64,000 nt of DNA from Prosopocoilus inquinatus (lineage: Eukaryota > Arthropoda > Insecta > Coleoptera > Lucanidae), in contig CM069874.1 in the NCBI GenBank assembly GCA_036172665.1, forward strand, positions 26,619,946 through 26,683,945, read 5' to 3'. Below, one piece after another: positions 11,462 through 21,799 of this stretch (positions within the stretch are counted from its first letter, which is position 1; each line of letters starts with the position of its first letter). The translations under genes were made by a program, and so were the position numbers. The notes under the pieces were generated by a model. The model did no database searches, was not told where the DNA came from, and saw only the letters and a list, made by a program, of their open reading frames with translations.

Positions 11462-11697
11462 ATGCAGTTCAAGTCAGGAAAAAATACATACACGTCTTAT
11501 ACGGAACTCCTATGTTTCAAATAATTACACTACGCTAATCAACACAATGCGAATTTTCATGTATCGGAAATATATCATTAAATCAAGTTCAAATACGAAA
11601 TTAATAATAGTGTTGATTAACGTAGTGCAATTATTTGAAACAGATGAGTTCCGTATATGACGTGCATGTATTCTTTCCTGAATTGAATATGCATTCG
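11462..11697. repeat. Foldback element with ~90-bp arms
   Basis: The left arm (gatgcagttcaagtcagga... to ...actacgctaatcaacac) is repeated inverted on the right (gtgttgattaacgtagtgc... to ...attcaattcaggaa...), with a short AT-rich centre. Arms are about 85-90% alike by eye. It has the shape of a MITE; no superfamily can be assigned because the target duplication is unclear. Confidence 0.7.
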
Positions 11698-11699
11698 AA

Positions 11700-12850
11700 T
11701 TTATGGTAGTGGATAATAAAATTAGTGTTTTATTGAGGTGATGTTTCTCTTAATTAATTAATCATTACATAAAAAGAAAGATTTTAAGTGTCAAATTTCA
11801 TAAATTGCAATTTGGTAACAATTCTTCCTTCTGATCAAATTTCAACTGATAAAGAGTCTATTATGCTCTTATTTTTTAATTGAAATTTAAATGAGGCATT
11901 TTATCGAAATACAAAATGGAAATGATGTGCCCGAATTTTATTGTCCACCGTTGTACACATGCGGGCCATAATAATATGCCTAACTATTTCTTTGATTCCG
12001 GACTTCATTCAAGTTGTGAAATATAACACGTCGATGCTAGGACAAACTAAATATTTGCAGTTTCATTTTCAGTACAATTTAAATTAATACTAAATGAAGA
12101 ACACTGAGAATCTTAACACGGAGATTTAAATTCTTTTCAAGTTGTAGTGCTCTACTTACCTCAGGTGTTCAAAGCGTAAGACGTTGTTTTTCTTATTTTA
12201 TACAATTTGTACTAAAAAGATCTTTTTTCAGATGATTTACGTCTGTATCCTAAATATTTTGGAGTTTCTGCAATCAAATAAATGGCAATGTAAATCATGT
12301 CCGAAATAACCAGTAAATGTAGAATTTTGACGTGCCAGCAATTTTAATATCGAAATAAATCATTTCACGTGCAATAAAAAACGTTGTTTAAATTTATTGC
12401 AGTATGTACATTTAAAATGTCAAATGTCAACTAACAAAACCATCTGAATAAATTATATCTTTATGTAAGCCTGTATGTATTTTTAAAATATAAAAAAATT
12501 TGTATTGAGAAGTGAATAGAGCTAATGTTTCGGAGTTCCTGTTTCGTAGTTTGTCGTATCTACTGAAAGAACAAACAATAACCGTTAACAAAAACGAAGG
12601 GTTGGGTAAAAGACAGTTAAAACAAACGGAACTTGTTAAATGTTTTCGGGTTAAAATTAATATATTTGTGTTCTATAAAACAGTTTTTCTTTAAACAAAA
12701 AAAAAATTAACTGAATTAAATAAAAATATACGAATTGGACTTAACCGCAGAGACTCGTTTTTTTATTAATAAGTTTATCTGGCATGTCCGAGAAGTTTTA
12801 ACCGAGTCACACTCGAGGTAAAAAGTTGTCAATTAGGACGCAGTTAAATT
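11700..12850. other. No recognisable gene
   Basis: AT-rich DNA without an open frame of note or repeat structure that I can see. Confidence 0.5.
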
Positions 12851-12853
12851 ATA

Positions 12854-13550
12854 CAGTGTTTCCCGAAAGTAACGGATAAATTATATAAAATGGTTAAGAA
12901 AAATGTTTCGTAAAAATGCTCAGACAGAGCGACTTTTATTTTTAAATTATCATTTGAAAATGTAATATTAATTAATATTATATTCCTCAACCCCTAAGCG
13001 ATATCAACCCCAACTTTAAAAATTCAAATAGCAAAGTATAAAATAAATAAAATAAATAAAACGTTTTCAAAATCAGCTGATAAATAAAAATAAATAAATA
13101 AATAACAGCTTCACTTTTGGTATCTAATGGGTAAAGCAAGTAACAAACACTGCACCATGTAATGTAGATAAGTTCTATTTGATATTTAACAACTTGCAAT
13201 TGTTTTTATCACTTATTTCTAGAGGCGTACCAACGCTAGCTCGAAAATTCACCCTTTCGTTTCAATATAGTTTTTTGAATATCTCAGGTATTTATCAACC
13301 GATTTTTAAAAAGTTTTATTTGTTGTATTTAGCATTACAAGTGCTATTAAACGAGGTATCACAAGGAGTGCTTTGCTATATGAATTTTTAAGGTTGGGGT
13401 TGCATGCTTCTAGGGACTGAGGGGTGAGAGGCTCATTATTACATCTTCAAATGATGATTTAAGAATAAAAATCGACATGTCTGAGCATTTTTACGAAATA
13501 TTTTTCTTAACCATTTTATAGAATTTATCCGTTACTTTTGGGAAACACTA
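12854..13550. mobile_element. Full-length foldback, mariner-like ends
   Basis: The element starts CAGTGTTTCCCG after a TA and ends with the complement ...GGGAAACACT. The inverted similarity continues inward almost to the middle: cgtaaaaatgctcagac near 12910 against its complement near 13490, and aaccccaactttaaaaatt near 13008 against its complement near 13390. Most of the ~700 bp is therefore one long imperfect hairpin. TA flank and CAGTG start point to the Tc1/mariner group. No transposase remains; the open frames inside are chance. Confidence 0.7.
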
Positions 13551-13554
13551 TGTA

Positions 13555-13738
13555 TTACGCCTACCAAAAAAATCTGGGACATGTAATACGTCCTACTGTA
13601 AATATAACGACGTGTTTTTACATTACCATAGAAACAAGCTCTAAATGTTAAGATGAACGGCTTAAAGCTGCATTGAAACTAATAAAATAATTGAAAAATG
13701 GATGCATAGAGTTGTCCCAGATTTTTTGGCGGGCATGG
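13555..13738. mobile_element. 184-bp MITE with TA target duplication
   Basis: Inverted ends CGCCTACCAAAAAAATCTGG and its complement (CCAGATTTTTTGGCGGG) lie between TA dinucleotides at 13553-13554 and 13739-13740. A diverged relative is at 37259-37592. This copy lacks the extra 123-bp insertion found there and so serves as its empty site. Confidence 0.7.
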
Positions 13739-13741
13739 TAC

Positions 13742-14766
13742 ATGGTAATAATTTTAGAACGACTGTGGTAACAAAGTTAAACGTCGGATGTTGTATCAGA
13801 ACGCATCCATTAGTATACAATGGAAACAACTTGTCAGAATCGTCATTATTTGAACCTCATGTAGTTTATGAAACAGTAATACTATGCTTGATTCTTTCTA
13901 ATCTAGTAACTTACTATGAATTTGCAGTGACTGTGTTATCTTTTCCTCAACTTCACACATAAATGTTAAAAGTGTTACACAAGTTAAACGTCAATTGTTC
14001 CAGGTATTAGACTTTAGAGAAAAGGTTTAATTGTTATAGCTACTGACGATGACTTTCAATGTATTGCTCAGTACCAAGCAAAACTTTCACCTGTTTGCTT
14101 ATGACCATCTTGTAGCTATCTAATAAAAAATTGACTCTCTTGACAAAAGCATCCTTTTGCATCTGCGTTCCTCCATGGTTATTACAGTACAAACTTTACT
14201 CTCGTAATATTTTCTTGTTGACACTGACAATCAATGAATTAATTAATAACATTTGTTGAAAATAAATAAGAATTTTAAAATAAATTCTTTTCAATTTGGT
14301 TCAAATTTTCGGAACAGCGTGTCTTGAGTAAATTAAGTCAATTATCAAAACTGAAAAATGTTTTAGTACTAAAATGATGAACTCTACCTTTTCGTTTTTA
14401 AATAATAGTTATTCTGAGAATCCAACCTAACGCACAAATCAAACTACCGGGTTATTTTTAAAAAAATTTAATTGGATTAAGTTATGATTTTACAAAAGTT
14501 GCTGGCAATTCTGAAGAGATATCTGAAATTTTGATTGAAGTCATTTGATTGTCAGATAATTGGAATTAATTTAATTAAGGCCCGGTTAATTCATCGGAAG
14601 TTTAATTTAATTGTTAGTTTACTCCCATGGCAACAGTTATTTCTATAATTGCGACAGTGAGAAAATATTAACCGTTCACGATCTTTTGAGACTCAGAATA
14701 TGCCCTGTTAGGGTGACATACTCGTTAGTATCGCTAAAAAATACATTTGTCGGAATTGACACTCGT
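13742..14766. other. No recognisable gene
   Basis: AT-rich flanking DNA between two elements; no coding or repeat signal seen. Confidence 0.5.
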
Positions 14767-14779
14767 TTTCAATTTTATG

Positions 14780-14943
14780 AAATTTTGTTGCAAATCGATT
14801 TTGATTGCAGTGAAATCCTCTAGCAGCCTCTGTACAGCTGCTTCAGCCCTTTTGGGGCTTCTTTAGCAGAAATATAGCTAGAGATTTACACTGCAATGTT
14901 AGGTCAAAAAGTGATCGTAGAGTGTCACAGTTTTATCTATTCA
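14780..14943. mobile_element. Hammerhead element, short 164-bp form, locus 2
   Basis: This copy has the same two ends as the larger ribozyme elements, AAATTTTGTTGCAAATCG at the left and ..TTTTATCTATTCA at the right, but a single ribozyme region and no inverted duplication. It is flanked by a 13-bp direct repeat TTTCAATTTTATG (14767-14779 and 14944-14956). The ribozyme (minus strand) is followed by the CACTGCAATGTTAGGTC segment and the end hairpin. It looks like the basic monomer of the family, or a deletion product. Confidence 0.8.
14820..14881 (-). ncRNA. Hammerhead ribozyme relic
   Basis: Layout as in the intact copies, but the core reads CUAAAGA for CUGAAGA and GAAGC for GAAAC, and the cleavage triplet is GUA. 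Two core changes should make it inactive. Confidence 0.75.
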
Positions 14944-15249
14944 TTTCAATTTTATGGTTCTATTTTGGAAAACTACCATTGCCAGTTGATAATTATTTAT
15001 TTTCTCATTAAGAAATAAAGAAATTTAAATGACAAGATCTTCTTTCTGTTGCGGGTGCCTTAGAATTTTTTCCATAGTCATTTGGACCTTATTTAAAATT
15101 CAATCTGCTTTCGCCACCTCCTGCAATGTCCACACCTTCAGATTCTTCTGCTAATACTACGGTTCTTCAAATCTGCTTCGTTTTTTTTTAAATCTGGGTG
15201 ATCCGTTTTATAATAATTAAATGCCTTTACTATTGCTCGTTTAGTTGTT

Positions 15250-15795
15250 TTTCTGGCTTCCGGTTGGAACCGCGTCTCTCTTTGGATTTCTTCTACTGCC
15301 GACGTTTCGTTCTCGATTGCAGAAGAACTTCCTCAGGGCTACTGCTGGTGGCGGTGGTGCTGCTGCTGTTAGTGGTCTTGTTGCTGCTTCTTGTAAGTCA
15401 TTGAAACTGAGTTGGCATGTCCGTTGTCGTGGTATTTATAGTGGTCGGTGGGGGCAGTTGGGCGGAACGGTGGGCAGCGATTGGTCTGTTGGTGCGTGAC
15501 GGATCGTTAATGAGATATTTCTGTGTTGTGAAGGTAGAAGCGATTATCACTATCTTGGTTATTGGGGTGTTTGAAAATTTCCATAGATTCACGGATTTTA
15601 CGGTTAAAGAAATAACATGAACGGGTTAGGAGTTTTGTGTCGGAAAATTGGATTTGGTGGCCGCTTTCTAATTTGTGTCCAGCCGGGGCGAAGTCAGTCG
15701 TTTTTAGTAGTCTGTTACAGCATTTATGTTCAGAAACACGAGTGCTGACTGATCGTTTAGTTTCACCGATGTTTACACGTCCACAAGAACACGGA
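15250..15795 (-). mobile_element. Penelope-like element, 3' half, minus copy
   Basis: Contains the C-terminal GIY-YIG endonuclease of a Penelope-like polyprotein (about 15507-15795, minus) followed by a terminal repeat with the hammerhead-like motif at 15298-15339. Endonuclease marks seen: IPCSCG with a cysteine pair, NIGETKRSVSTRVSEHK (in place of YIGET..), GHKLESGHQIQFSDTKLL, and the closing IREsmEI-HPNNQD block. The reverse transcriptase is missing because the copy meets another one head to head near 15795. A CAG/CTG-rich simple stretch at 15350-15395 lies between frame and ribozyme. Confidence 0.8.
15298..15339 (-). ncRNA. Hammerhead-like motif in Penelope terminal repeat
   Basis: On the minus strand: GCC, CUGAGGA, an A then GUUCU...AGAAC as stem II, GAAAC, GUC, GGC. 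GCC and GGC can close stem I, and ACGU can form a minimal stem III. The unpaired A before stem II is unusual. Hammerheads are known in Penelope-like terminal repeats, and this lies just downstream of the endonuclease reading frame, where one is expected. Confidence 0.6.
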
Positions 15796-16100
15796 ATTCG
15801 AATAGGCAAAATCCTTAAACGACAAAACATTAAATCCATTTACTTACCTGTAACAAAACTTTCAAATTACCTACCCTCTACAAAAGATCATATTCTCTTA
15901 CAATCCGAAGGAGTGTATCGAATTCCAAATTTTCAAACACCCCAATAACCTGAACAGTGATAAAGGCTTCTACGTTCACAATACTTGAAAACATCTCACT
16001 AATGATCCGTAACGCACCAACACACCAATCCCCGTCCACCGTTCCACCTCTCTGCCCCACTGACCACTATAAATACCACGACAATGGACGTGCCAACTCA
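15796..16100 (+). mobile_element. Penelope-like element, plus copy, left part
   Basis: On the plus strand the linker between reverse transcriptase and endonuclease is readable (IGKILKRQNIKSIYLPVTKL, later KDHILLQSEGVYRIP). It then jumps directly to the C-terminal tail (HPNN-like, TTINTTT..), so the catalytic part of the endonuclease is deleted. The copy is interrupted after 16100 by a solo LTR and resumes at 17227. Confidence 0.75.
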
Positions 16101-17226
16101 TGTTACGTTTGAAAACGTGGCAACGATGCATTTCCCTAGAGTTTCCAGTTCATCTGGCAACACTGTTGTCGTTGCTTCTCCGCACTTCCTGACCAAATAT
16201 GGTCACGAGTAATTTCATTGGTTACCGAGGCATTAAAGCCGTATTTGACCTTTTAAACTGATTGGCTGGTATTTTTAGCTCGCCGATGCCTTCCGTTTTG
16301 CCTGTTTCACTTGTTGGTTTGTTTTCGCCGGCAAAAAGTGTTTTGTTTGTGCTGTGAATATAACGTAGCTTTTGCTGGAATTTAGCAGAAAATCGTATTT
16401 ACGGTTGTACCGAAATCTTCTCTCACACCGCCAGCGAGTTTTGGGGTATTTTAAAGCCTCATCCGAAGCCTGAAACTGTTTGCAAACTCAGGTAAATTTA
16501 AGAATCGCATTTGGCCCTTATGGACGCTAACGGCTTTCTTTCTTTTTTTCAGGCTTTTACTTTTACTTTCACGTTTACTATTACTTTTATTTTTATTTTC
16601 ACCGTTTACGTTTACCTTCCATTTTATTCTACTTGCGACTTTTGGAGTCACTTTCAGACTGAGTTGCAATTGCAGCTGCAGTTTCAATACCGTTTCCTCC
16701 ATACGAATCAAGTTTTCAACCGAGACGGACTCGCCATCTCCTGGGCTGACGTCGAAACTCTCCCGACCACAAAGCATTGTCAGTGCCCCACAGACATCAC
16801 CATCGGGGGAATCAATTGAACATAACCTGACAACTTTGACGTTCGATTTCATGAGTTAACCTTGTACTCAAATTTTACTCAACGATTTTGATATCGCGTT
16901 TCGATGATTGCATGCCCTTTATGGAAAGCGAATTTCGGCTGAATCCGTAGTTTATCGTTACATTGTACGACTAGCTTAAAGTAGCAGTATCTATAACATA
17001 AGTGTTATTGTTTACGATTTGTGTATTTATTAATTTTTATTGTAGATTAATAAAGGCCGAATTTTGTGGATTTATGTGTATCGTTCGTTCTCTACCTTCG
17101 CTTACAAGTGAGATACGTTTAGGCTCGAGTTTTGTGTGGAACCTTCTGGTGAGAGATCCAGCGCAGACTTGTCACCAGGTCCAGCTAACATTAGAGGCTA
17201 TTCGCTTTACAGCAAATTCGGTGACA
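16101..17226. mobile_element. Solo LTR (Gypsy-type) inside the Penelope copy
   Basis: The 1126-bp insert begins TGTTACG and ends GGTGACA, so it has the TG..CA ends of an LTR. It is flanked by the 4-bp repeat CTCA (16097-16100 and 17227-17230). The neighbouring minus Penelope copy shows the uninterrupted text around CTCAG near 15408, which supports the insertion call. An aataaa signal occurs near 17050. The 133-codon open frame on its minus strand is not a gene. Confidence 0.75.
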
Positions 17227-17445
17227 CTCAGTCTCAACGACGTACAAGAAGCAGCCGCAAGACCACTAACAGCAGCACCACGACCACCAGCAGCAGTACC
17301 ACCAACAGCAGCAGCAGTCCTGAGGAAGTTCTTCTGTAATAGAGAACGAATCGTCGGCAGTAGAAGAAATCCGAGGAGAGATGCGGTTCCAACCGGAAGC
17401 CAGGAATTCAACAATGGACGACGACCGCGGAAGCCTTCAAGTTAA
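17227..17445 (+). mobile_element. Penelope-like element, plus copy, right part
   Basis: Resumes the terminal repeat after the solo LTR: a CAG/CCA-rich stretch, then a hammerhead-like motif (17317-17358), then the gcggttccaaccggaagcca text that is mirrored at 15258-15285 in the minus copy. Similarity to the minus copy ends at about 17402. Confidence 0.75.
17317..17358 (+). ncRNA. Hammerhead-like motif, mutated core
   Basis: CUGAGGA, stem II GUUCU...AGAAC, then GAAUC instead of GAAAC, then GUC and GGC. The changed core base after GAA should impair or stop cleavage compared with the copy at 15298-15339. Confidence 0.5.
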
Positions 17446-17860
17446 ACTAATTGCTCATTTAGTTTCGCAACTTGTAACCGTAGCCTTCTAGAGTCTCAAG
17501 AGATCGTGAATGGCTTATATGCGTAGGAATACCCAAATTTATTTAATAAAATCATTTTATTTTTAATTTTGTTGTGAAAACTATTTCGGATAAAAGTTTT
17601 CCGTGTATGGCTAACGGAAGATTAATGATGTTTGCATTACTGATTGATTCACTATACCTAATCTACAAGAGTATTTCTCTGTAATATTTAACTCAATTTC
17701 GCCTAACTGCGCTACACTATCCATATTTGTATAATTACACAATTACTTGTGTGTAAAGTCATTTATTATCATTAGTTTCGAAATGAAAAACATGCTCTGG
17801 CAATTACATTAACACTGTCAAGTACTCATCTTACTCAGAAAAAGTGAAATTTTGTGATGA

Positions 17861-17892
17861 TCTCTCTTCTCTCTTTCTCTCTTCTCTCTCTC
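17861..17892. repeat. CT-rich microsatellite
   Basis: A pyrimidine run of TCTC and TTCTC units. It is a simple repeat. Confidence 0.8.
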
Positions 17893-17899
17893 ACAAAAC

Positions 17900-19885
17900 T
17901 GGTTTTTTTTTAGCATTTACCTAGATGTTGAACAATAATCTTAAATAGAAAAGTTTTTATTTTTTAAACAGAGAGAATTTTAAATGGAAAAGCATTTAAC
18001 TTACTTGCTTTTTACTTACAATTTTCATCGGAGAAGTGTCAACTTCAATTACCAATCTTAAAACAAATCACACACAAAGAAAACTAAATTGTAAAATAGT
18101 TGGCACTCATGATTAAGGCATACGCAAATATTGTTTTTCTCCTGCTTCTAATTTTCTTCTTTTTTATTGATATGGAGAATGAAATTTTGTGTGATTAGAT
18201 AATTACAAATCAATTGCCTTTTCATAAGAATGATAGATAATGAATGTGGATAATTCGATAATAGGTCCGTTTCGTCTCATTTCACTCGAGCTTAATACTT
18301 AGCAACACATAGAGTCGCCAAGGAAAATGAAATGGGAAAGTGCTGATGTGTGAAACTCCTTCAGTCAGAAATATCCTAAGAATCGAGTTCTGTGCGATTC
18401 AATACACATAATACGGGACGAGAAAATCCTCTCCGGTAGACTCGTCGGATATCAACTAAATTCCGAATTTTTACACTTCCCCTATCTCTTCTGTTAAATT
18501 CATCTAGGAGTAATATATTTATTTCTTTAAATATTATTTAAGCTTATTATTAAAGTATTAATGTTAATTGTATAAGCGCTCAGTACAATTGATTGCAATG
18601 TTTTAATCACCCAGCTTATTTAATTTATATGTAGGTACCAAAATGGTCCGAAAAAGATATCTGCGGCAGACACTGCGGAAAACTACCACGTGAATTATTA
18701 ATCTGCTGCAAATTTAGGGCGAGCAAATATTTAGCGTTTTTTTTTTAAGTTTTGCACGTAATCCGAACGCGTTTTCGAATTAAACTGGAAATTTACGATT
18801 TTGCACGCTGCCGTTAGAGCTTTTATTTCGAAATTTTCCGATGATTACTGGGCGGTTATATTCGTTTTTATTCTCGGTAATGTAACCGGAAGCTTGTTGT
18901 GTTGCAGACAAATCCTTGTGTACATTACGTAAACAAACAACGGGCTTTCGGGCCGTTGTATAATTTTAGTTCGACAATAACTGGCGCTATTCAGGATTTT
19001 TCAGTAAAACCTTTTTTTTTAATCCAACAATGCAATCAAACAAGATTTTAAAATTTAATTATTTAACAAGAGACTAAATTACGATAACATGTTATTCACG
19101 TTGTAGTCCGAATCAGATATAATGCTCAATTTACTCTAATCAACGCGAACAATGGAAAAAATAGAAAACAGAAGAAAAAACACATTTACAGGCTTTGTTT
19201 CATGAACGCAAGGTAAGAATACTCGTAAAAGTAACGGTGAATTTGAATGAAATGATGTATATCGTGAAATAAATAACGAATGTCTAATTAAAAAACTAGT
19301 CAAGCAGATTTGTTCTCACTTATAAAAAATAACGAAGAGAAGCTTTGGAAAACGTTATTGAAAACAAATTTTGACGTTATAAAATCTATTTGATCACACT
19401 TTTATATAGGTGTTACCGGAAATGTGTATAGGGTGATTCAGAATAAGTGTCCGACCCGTTAGGTGCGTATTCACTAAAGTCATGCAAATATGAAATTGCA
19501 AGAAATAATTTGTCAGAAGCATTTCAGAAATTAACCTCCTTTGAATCCAAAATAGAAATTATGATTCATTTCTTACTTTTACATACCCAAGTTCGAAATT
19601 CGAATGAAACAATTGCCTATTAAACATTTTTTCATTTCATTTCAGTTTCATTTCAATGTAAAAGCTAGTGTTTCGTTCTATTCCAGGCGACTTCATTGCT
19701 CTTGTGCAATGCATAAAAGTAAATTTACTTACATTTAGACATAAGTATCTTTTAGGATGATTAGATTGTTGTTAGCTTTAATATTTTTATGATTTTATCA
19801 GTGTGATTAGGTAGTTTTAAATCTTTCTTAGTGCTTTTAAATATAAAAATTATTGTGGGCGGAGGTTAATTTCAATTACTGAAGT
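17900..19885. other. No recognisable gene
   Basis: AT-rich with a somewhat GC-richer patch at 18730-18970 and no open frame of note. The text gggtgattcagaataagtgt at 19432 resembles the end of a common insect repeat, but no partner end was found. Confidence 0.4.
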
Positions 19886-21620
19886 ATGGCATCTGATTCG
19901 CGAATATCGATTATGAAAGATCGATTTTACAGTGAATTACAAAGTAAAAGAAGTTCAACAAACGCTAAACACTGTGTTTATATAAATTATGAACGTTACG
20001 AGAACTTAAGCGAAGTTAATAAAGCAAAAGTGAGTCAAAAAAACGTGCCACGTGATTATTGGTTTTTGCAACGATATGATATTTTAAATGTAGGCCAGAA
20101 AAGCAAACTGATATTTCCAGTTAAAGAACCCAGTGAAAACGTAATTTTCTTCATCTACAGTAGTGAAATATTTGATGTTTTACATGAGGCTCATCCAAGT
20201 ACCGGTCTTGGAGGAAGAAATCGCGTGATAAAGGAATTGTCAACGCGTTATAAAAATAAAACTCGTAATGGTACAGAGTTATATCTTCAATTGTGTGAAC
20301 TATGTAAACAGAAACAAAAGGGTATCAAAAAATATATTATTGTGAAGCCTATAATTTCATCAGAGTTTAATTCTGGTTATCAAGTTGATTTAATTGATTT
20401 TCAATCGCACCTACATGTTGAATACAAATATATCATGGTATATCAAGACCATTAAACAAAATTTATAATTCTGAAGACTTTCAAATCAAAACGCACAGAA
20501 GAGGCAGCTTACAACTTATTAGATACTCTTACATTATTTGGCGTTCCTGCCATTTTACAATCACATAACGGAAGATAGTTCGCTAATCAAATCGTTCACA
20601 ATGTTAAGCAATATTACCCTACACTAAAAATTGCGCACAGTAAACCGAGACACTCTCAAACTCAAGGAAGCGTTGAGAGGGCCAACCAGGATATAGAATA
20701 CATGCTGTTTACATGGATGCAAGATAATAATAATCCAAATTGGAAAGAACGTCCTAAATTCATACAACTCATGAAGAACAGGGCTTTTCATTCTGGTATC
20801 AAGCGCACCCTTTACGGAGCCCTTTTTGGTTGCAAAATTAAAATAGACATATCATTGCCTCATGATGTTACACATGACTTGGAAAGTGAAGAAGAGAAAA
20901 TCGTAAAAAACATTGATCAAGTAAATATAGTGTCGAAGGAAGATAATCAATTATTTGACGCCGCGGACCAAATCTTGCATACAGTTGATACACATCACGA
21001 ACTCTTAGTAGCTCCGAATCAATTCGTTCCTACTCTTGAATCTCACGATAAGATCTCAGACACCAATCATCCGTCGTATATGGTATGTTGTTTTTATTCC
21101 GAGGAAACAACGGGAGCACATATCTGTTCTAGAAGAGACAAGTTCTGAGGTTCTAAACTTTTGTACCCCTTGTGTTTTAGGAAGATATCGACAGCCAAAA
21201 AGTTGGTACAGTGGCAAACATAATTTACTAAAACATGCACAAAAAAGTGTTAAAAATTCTGCTAAGAAGTTTCATCCTTATCTCCTGGAGTAACTATAAG
21301 GATTCCTATACCAGAAATTGATAGAGGACGTGGTGGTATCGGTACAAAATAAGGAGTAATCAAACAACTACTCGTATATTCTAGGCATCAGTTCGCAATT
21401 TGTAAACAAAGACTTTTGGATATAAAGGATATCCTGACCAAGAATTAACACTTCGGTCAATCGCAAGCATCCAATCTGTTTGTACATGCCAGAAATTCGT
21501 TAAATGTAATTGCAAGAAGAACTGTGGGACACAGCAGTGTTTACGTATAAAGCAGAAAATATTGTGTCAAGACAGCTTGCTCTGTAAAAATAAATATTAT
21601 TATAAATATTTATAGAGGAT
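19886..21620 (+). pseudogene. Gypsy-type integrase gene of the KRBA2/SCAND3 kind, decayed
   Basis: The first 189 codons give the zinc-binding part and start of the catalytic core of an integrase of the type found in KRBA2/SCAND3-like genes: HEAHPSTGLGGR, a C-E-L-C pair, and the first catalytic aspartate in QVDLIDFQS. A TAA at 20453 and a TAG at 20576 interrupt one continuous frame. After them come GVPAILQSHNGR, where the second catalytic Asp (normally QSDNG) is His, and TQGSVERAN with the catalytic Glu. The WMQDNNNPNW and GALFG blocks follow. A frameshift at about 21120 leads to a cysteine-rich C-terminus (CTCQKFVKCNCKKNCG near 21480). Broken frame and lost catalytic residue make it inactive. 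Such genes derive from Gypsy-like integrases and spread as repeats in many insects. Confidence 0.8.
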
Positions 21621-21636
21621 ATGAAATAAATAAAAA

Positions 21637-21796
21637 AACCTTTTTAAAAACGAGCTGAAAAAGTAATTTATTGACTTACTTGATGTTTCGCAAATACAAT
21701 AAATATAATATATATACATATATGTATATTATATTATATTTGCGAAACATCAAGTAAGTCAATAACTCTTTCAGCTCGTTTTTAAAAAGCTTTTTT
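21637..21796. repeat. 160-bp palindrome after the integrase gene
   Basis: ttgacttacttgatgtttcg at 21672 is mirrored by cgaaacatcaagtaagtcaa at 21744, and both arms extend about 75 bases around a TATATA centre. A related single-armed sequence (gcgaaacgtcaagtaat) is at 54511, so this is a repeated-family end and not a unique hairpin. It may be the 3' end of the element that carries the integrase gene. Confidence 0.75.
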
Positions 21797-21799
21797 ATT

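Noticed and set aside
12987..13391. Two hydrophobic open frames that resemble membrane proteins
   Set aside because: They sit on mirrored arms of a foldback element and are translations of AT-rich TTTAT text.
15198..15499. Overlapping open frames rich in Val/Leu/Ala or Gly
   Set aside because: They are readings of the CTG/GGT simple repeat in the Penelope terminal repeat.
16451..16852. 133-codon minus-strand open frame
   Set aside because: Lies wholly inside the solo LTR, is low-complexity (Lys/Ser and Leu/Gln runs from CTTTTA/CAGCTG repeats) and has no family features.
21690..21750. TATATA-rich centre of the palindrome as a replication origin or promoter
   Set aside because: The arms are a repeated-family end, and AT-rich centres are expected in palindromes; nothing supports a function.
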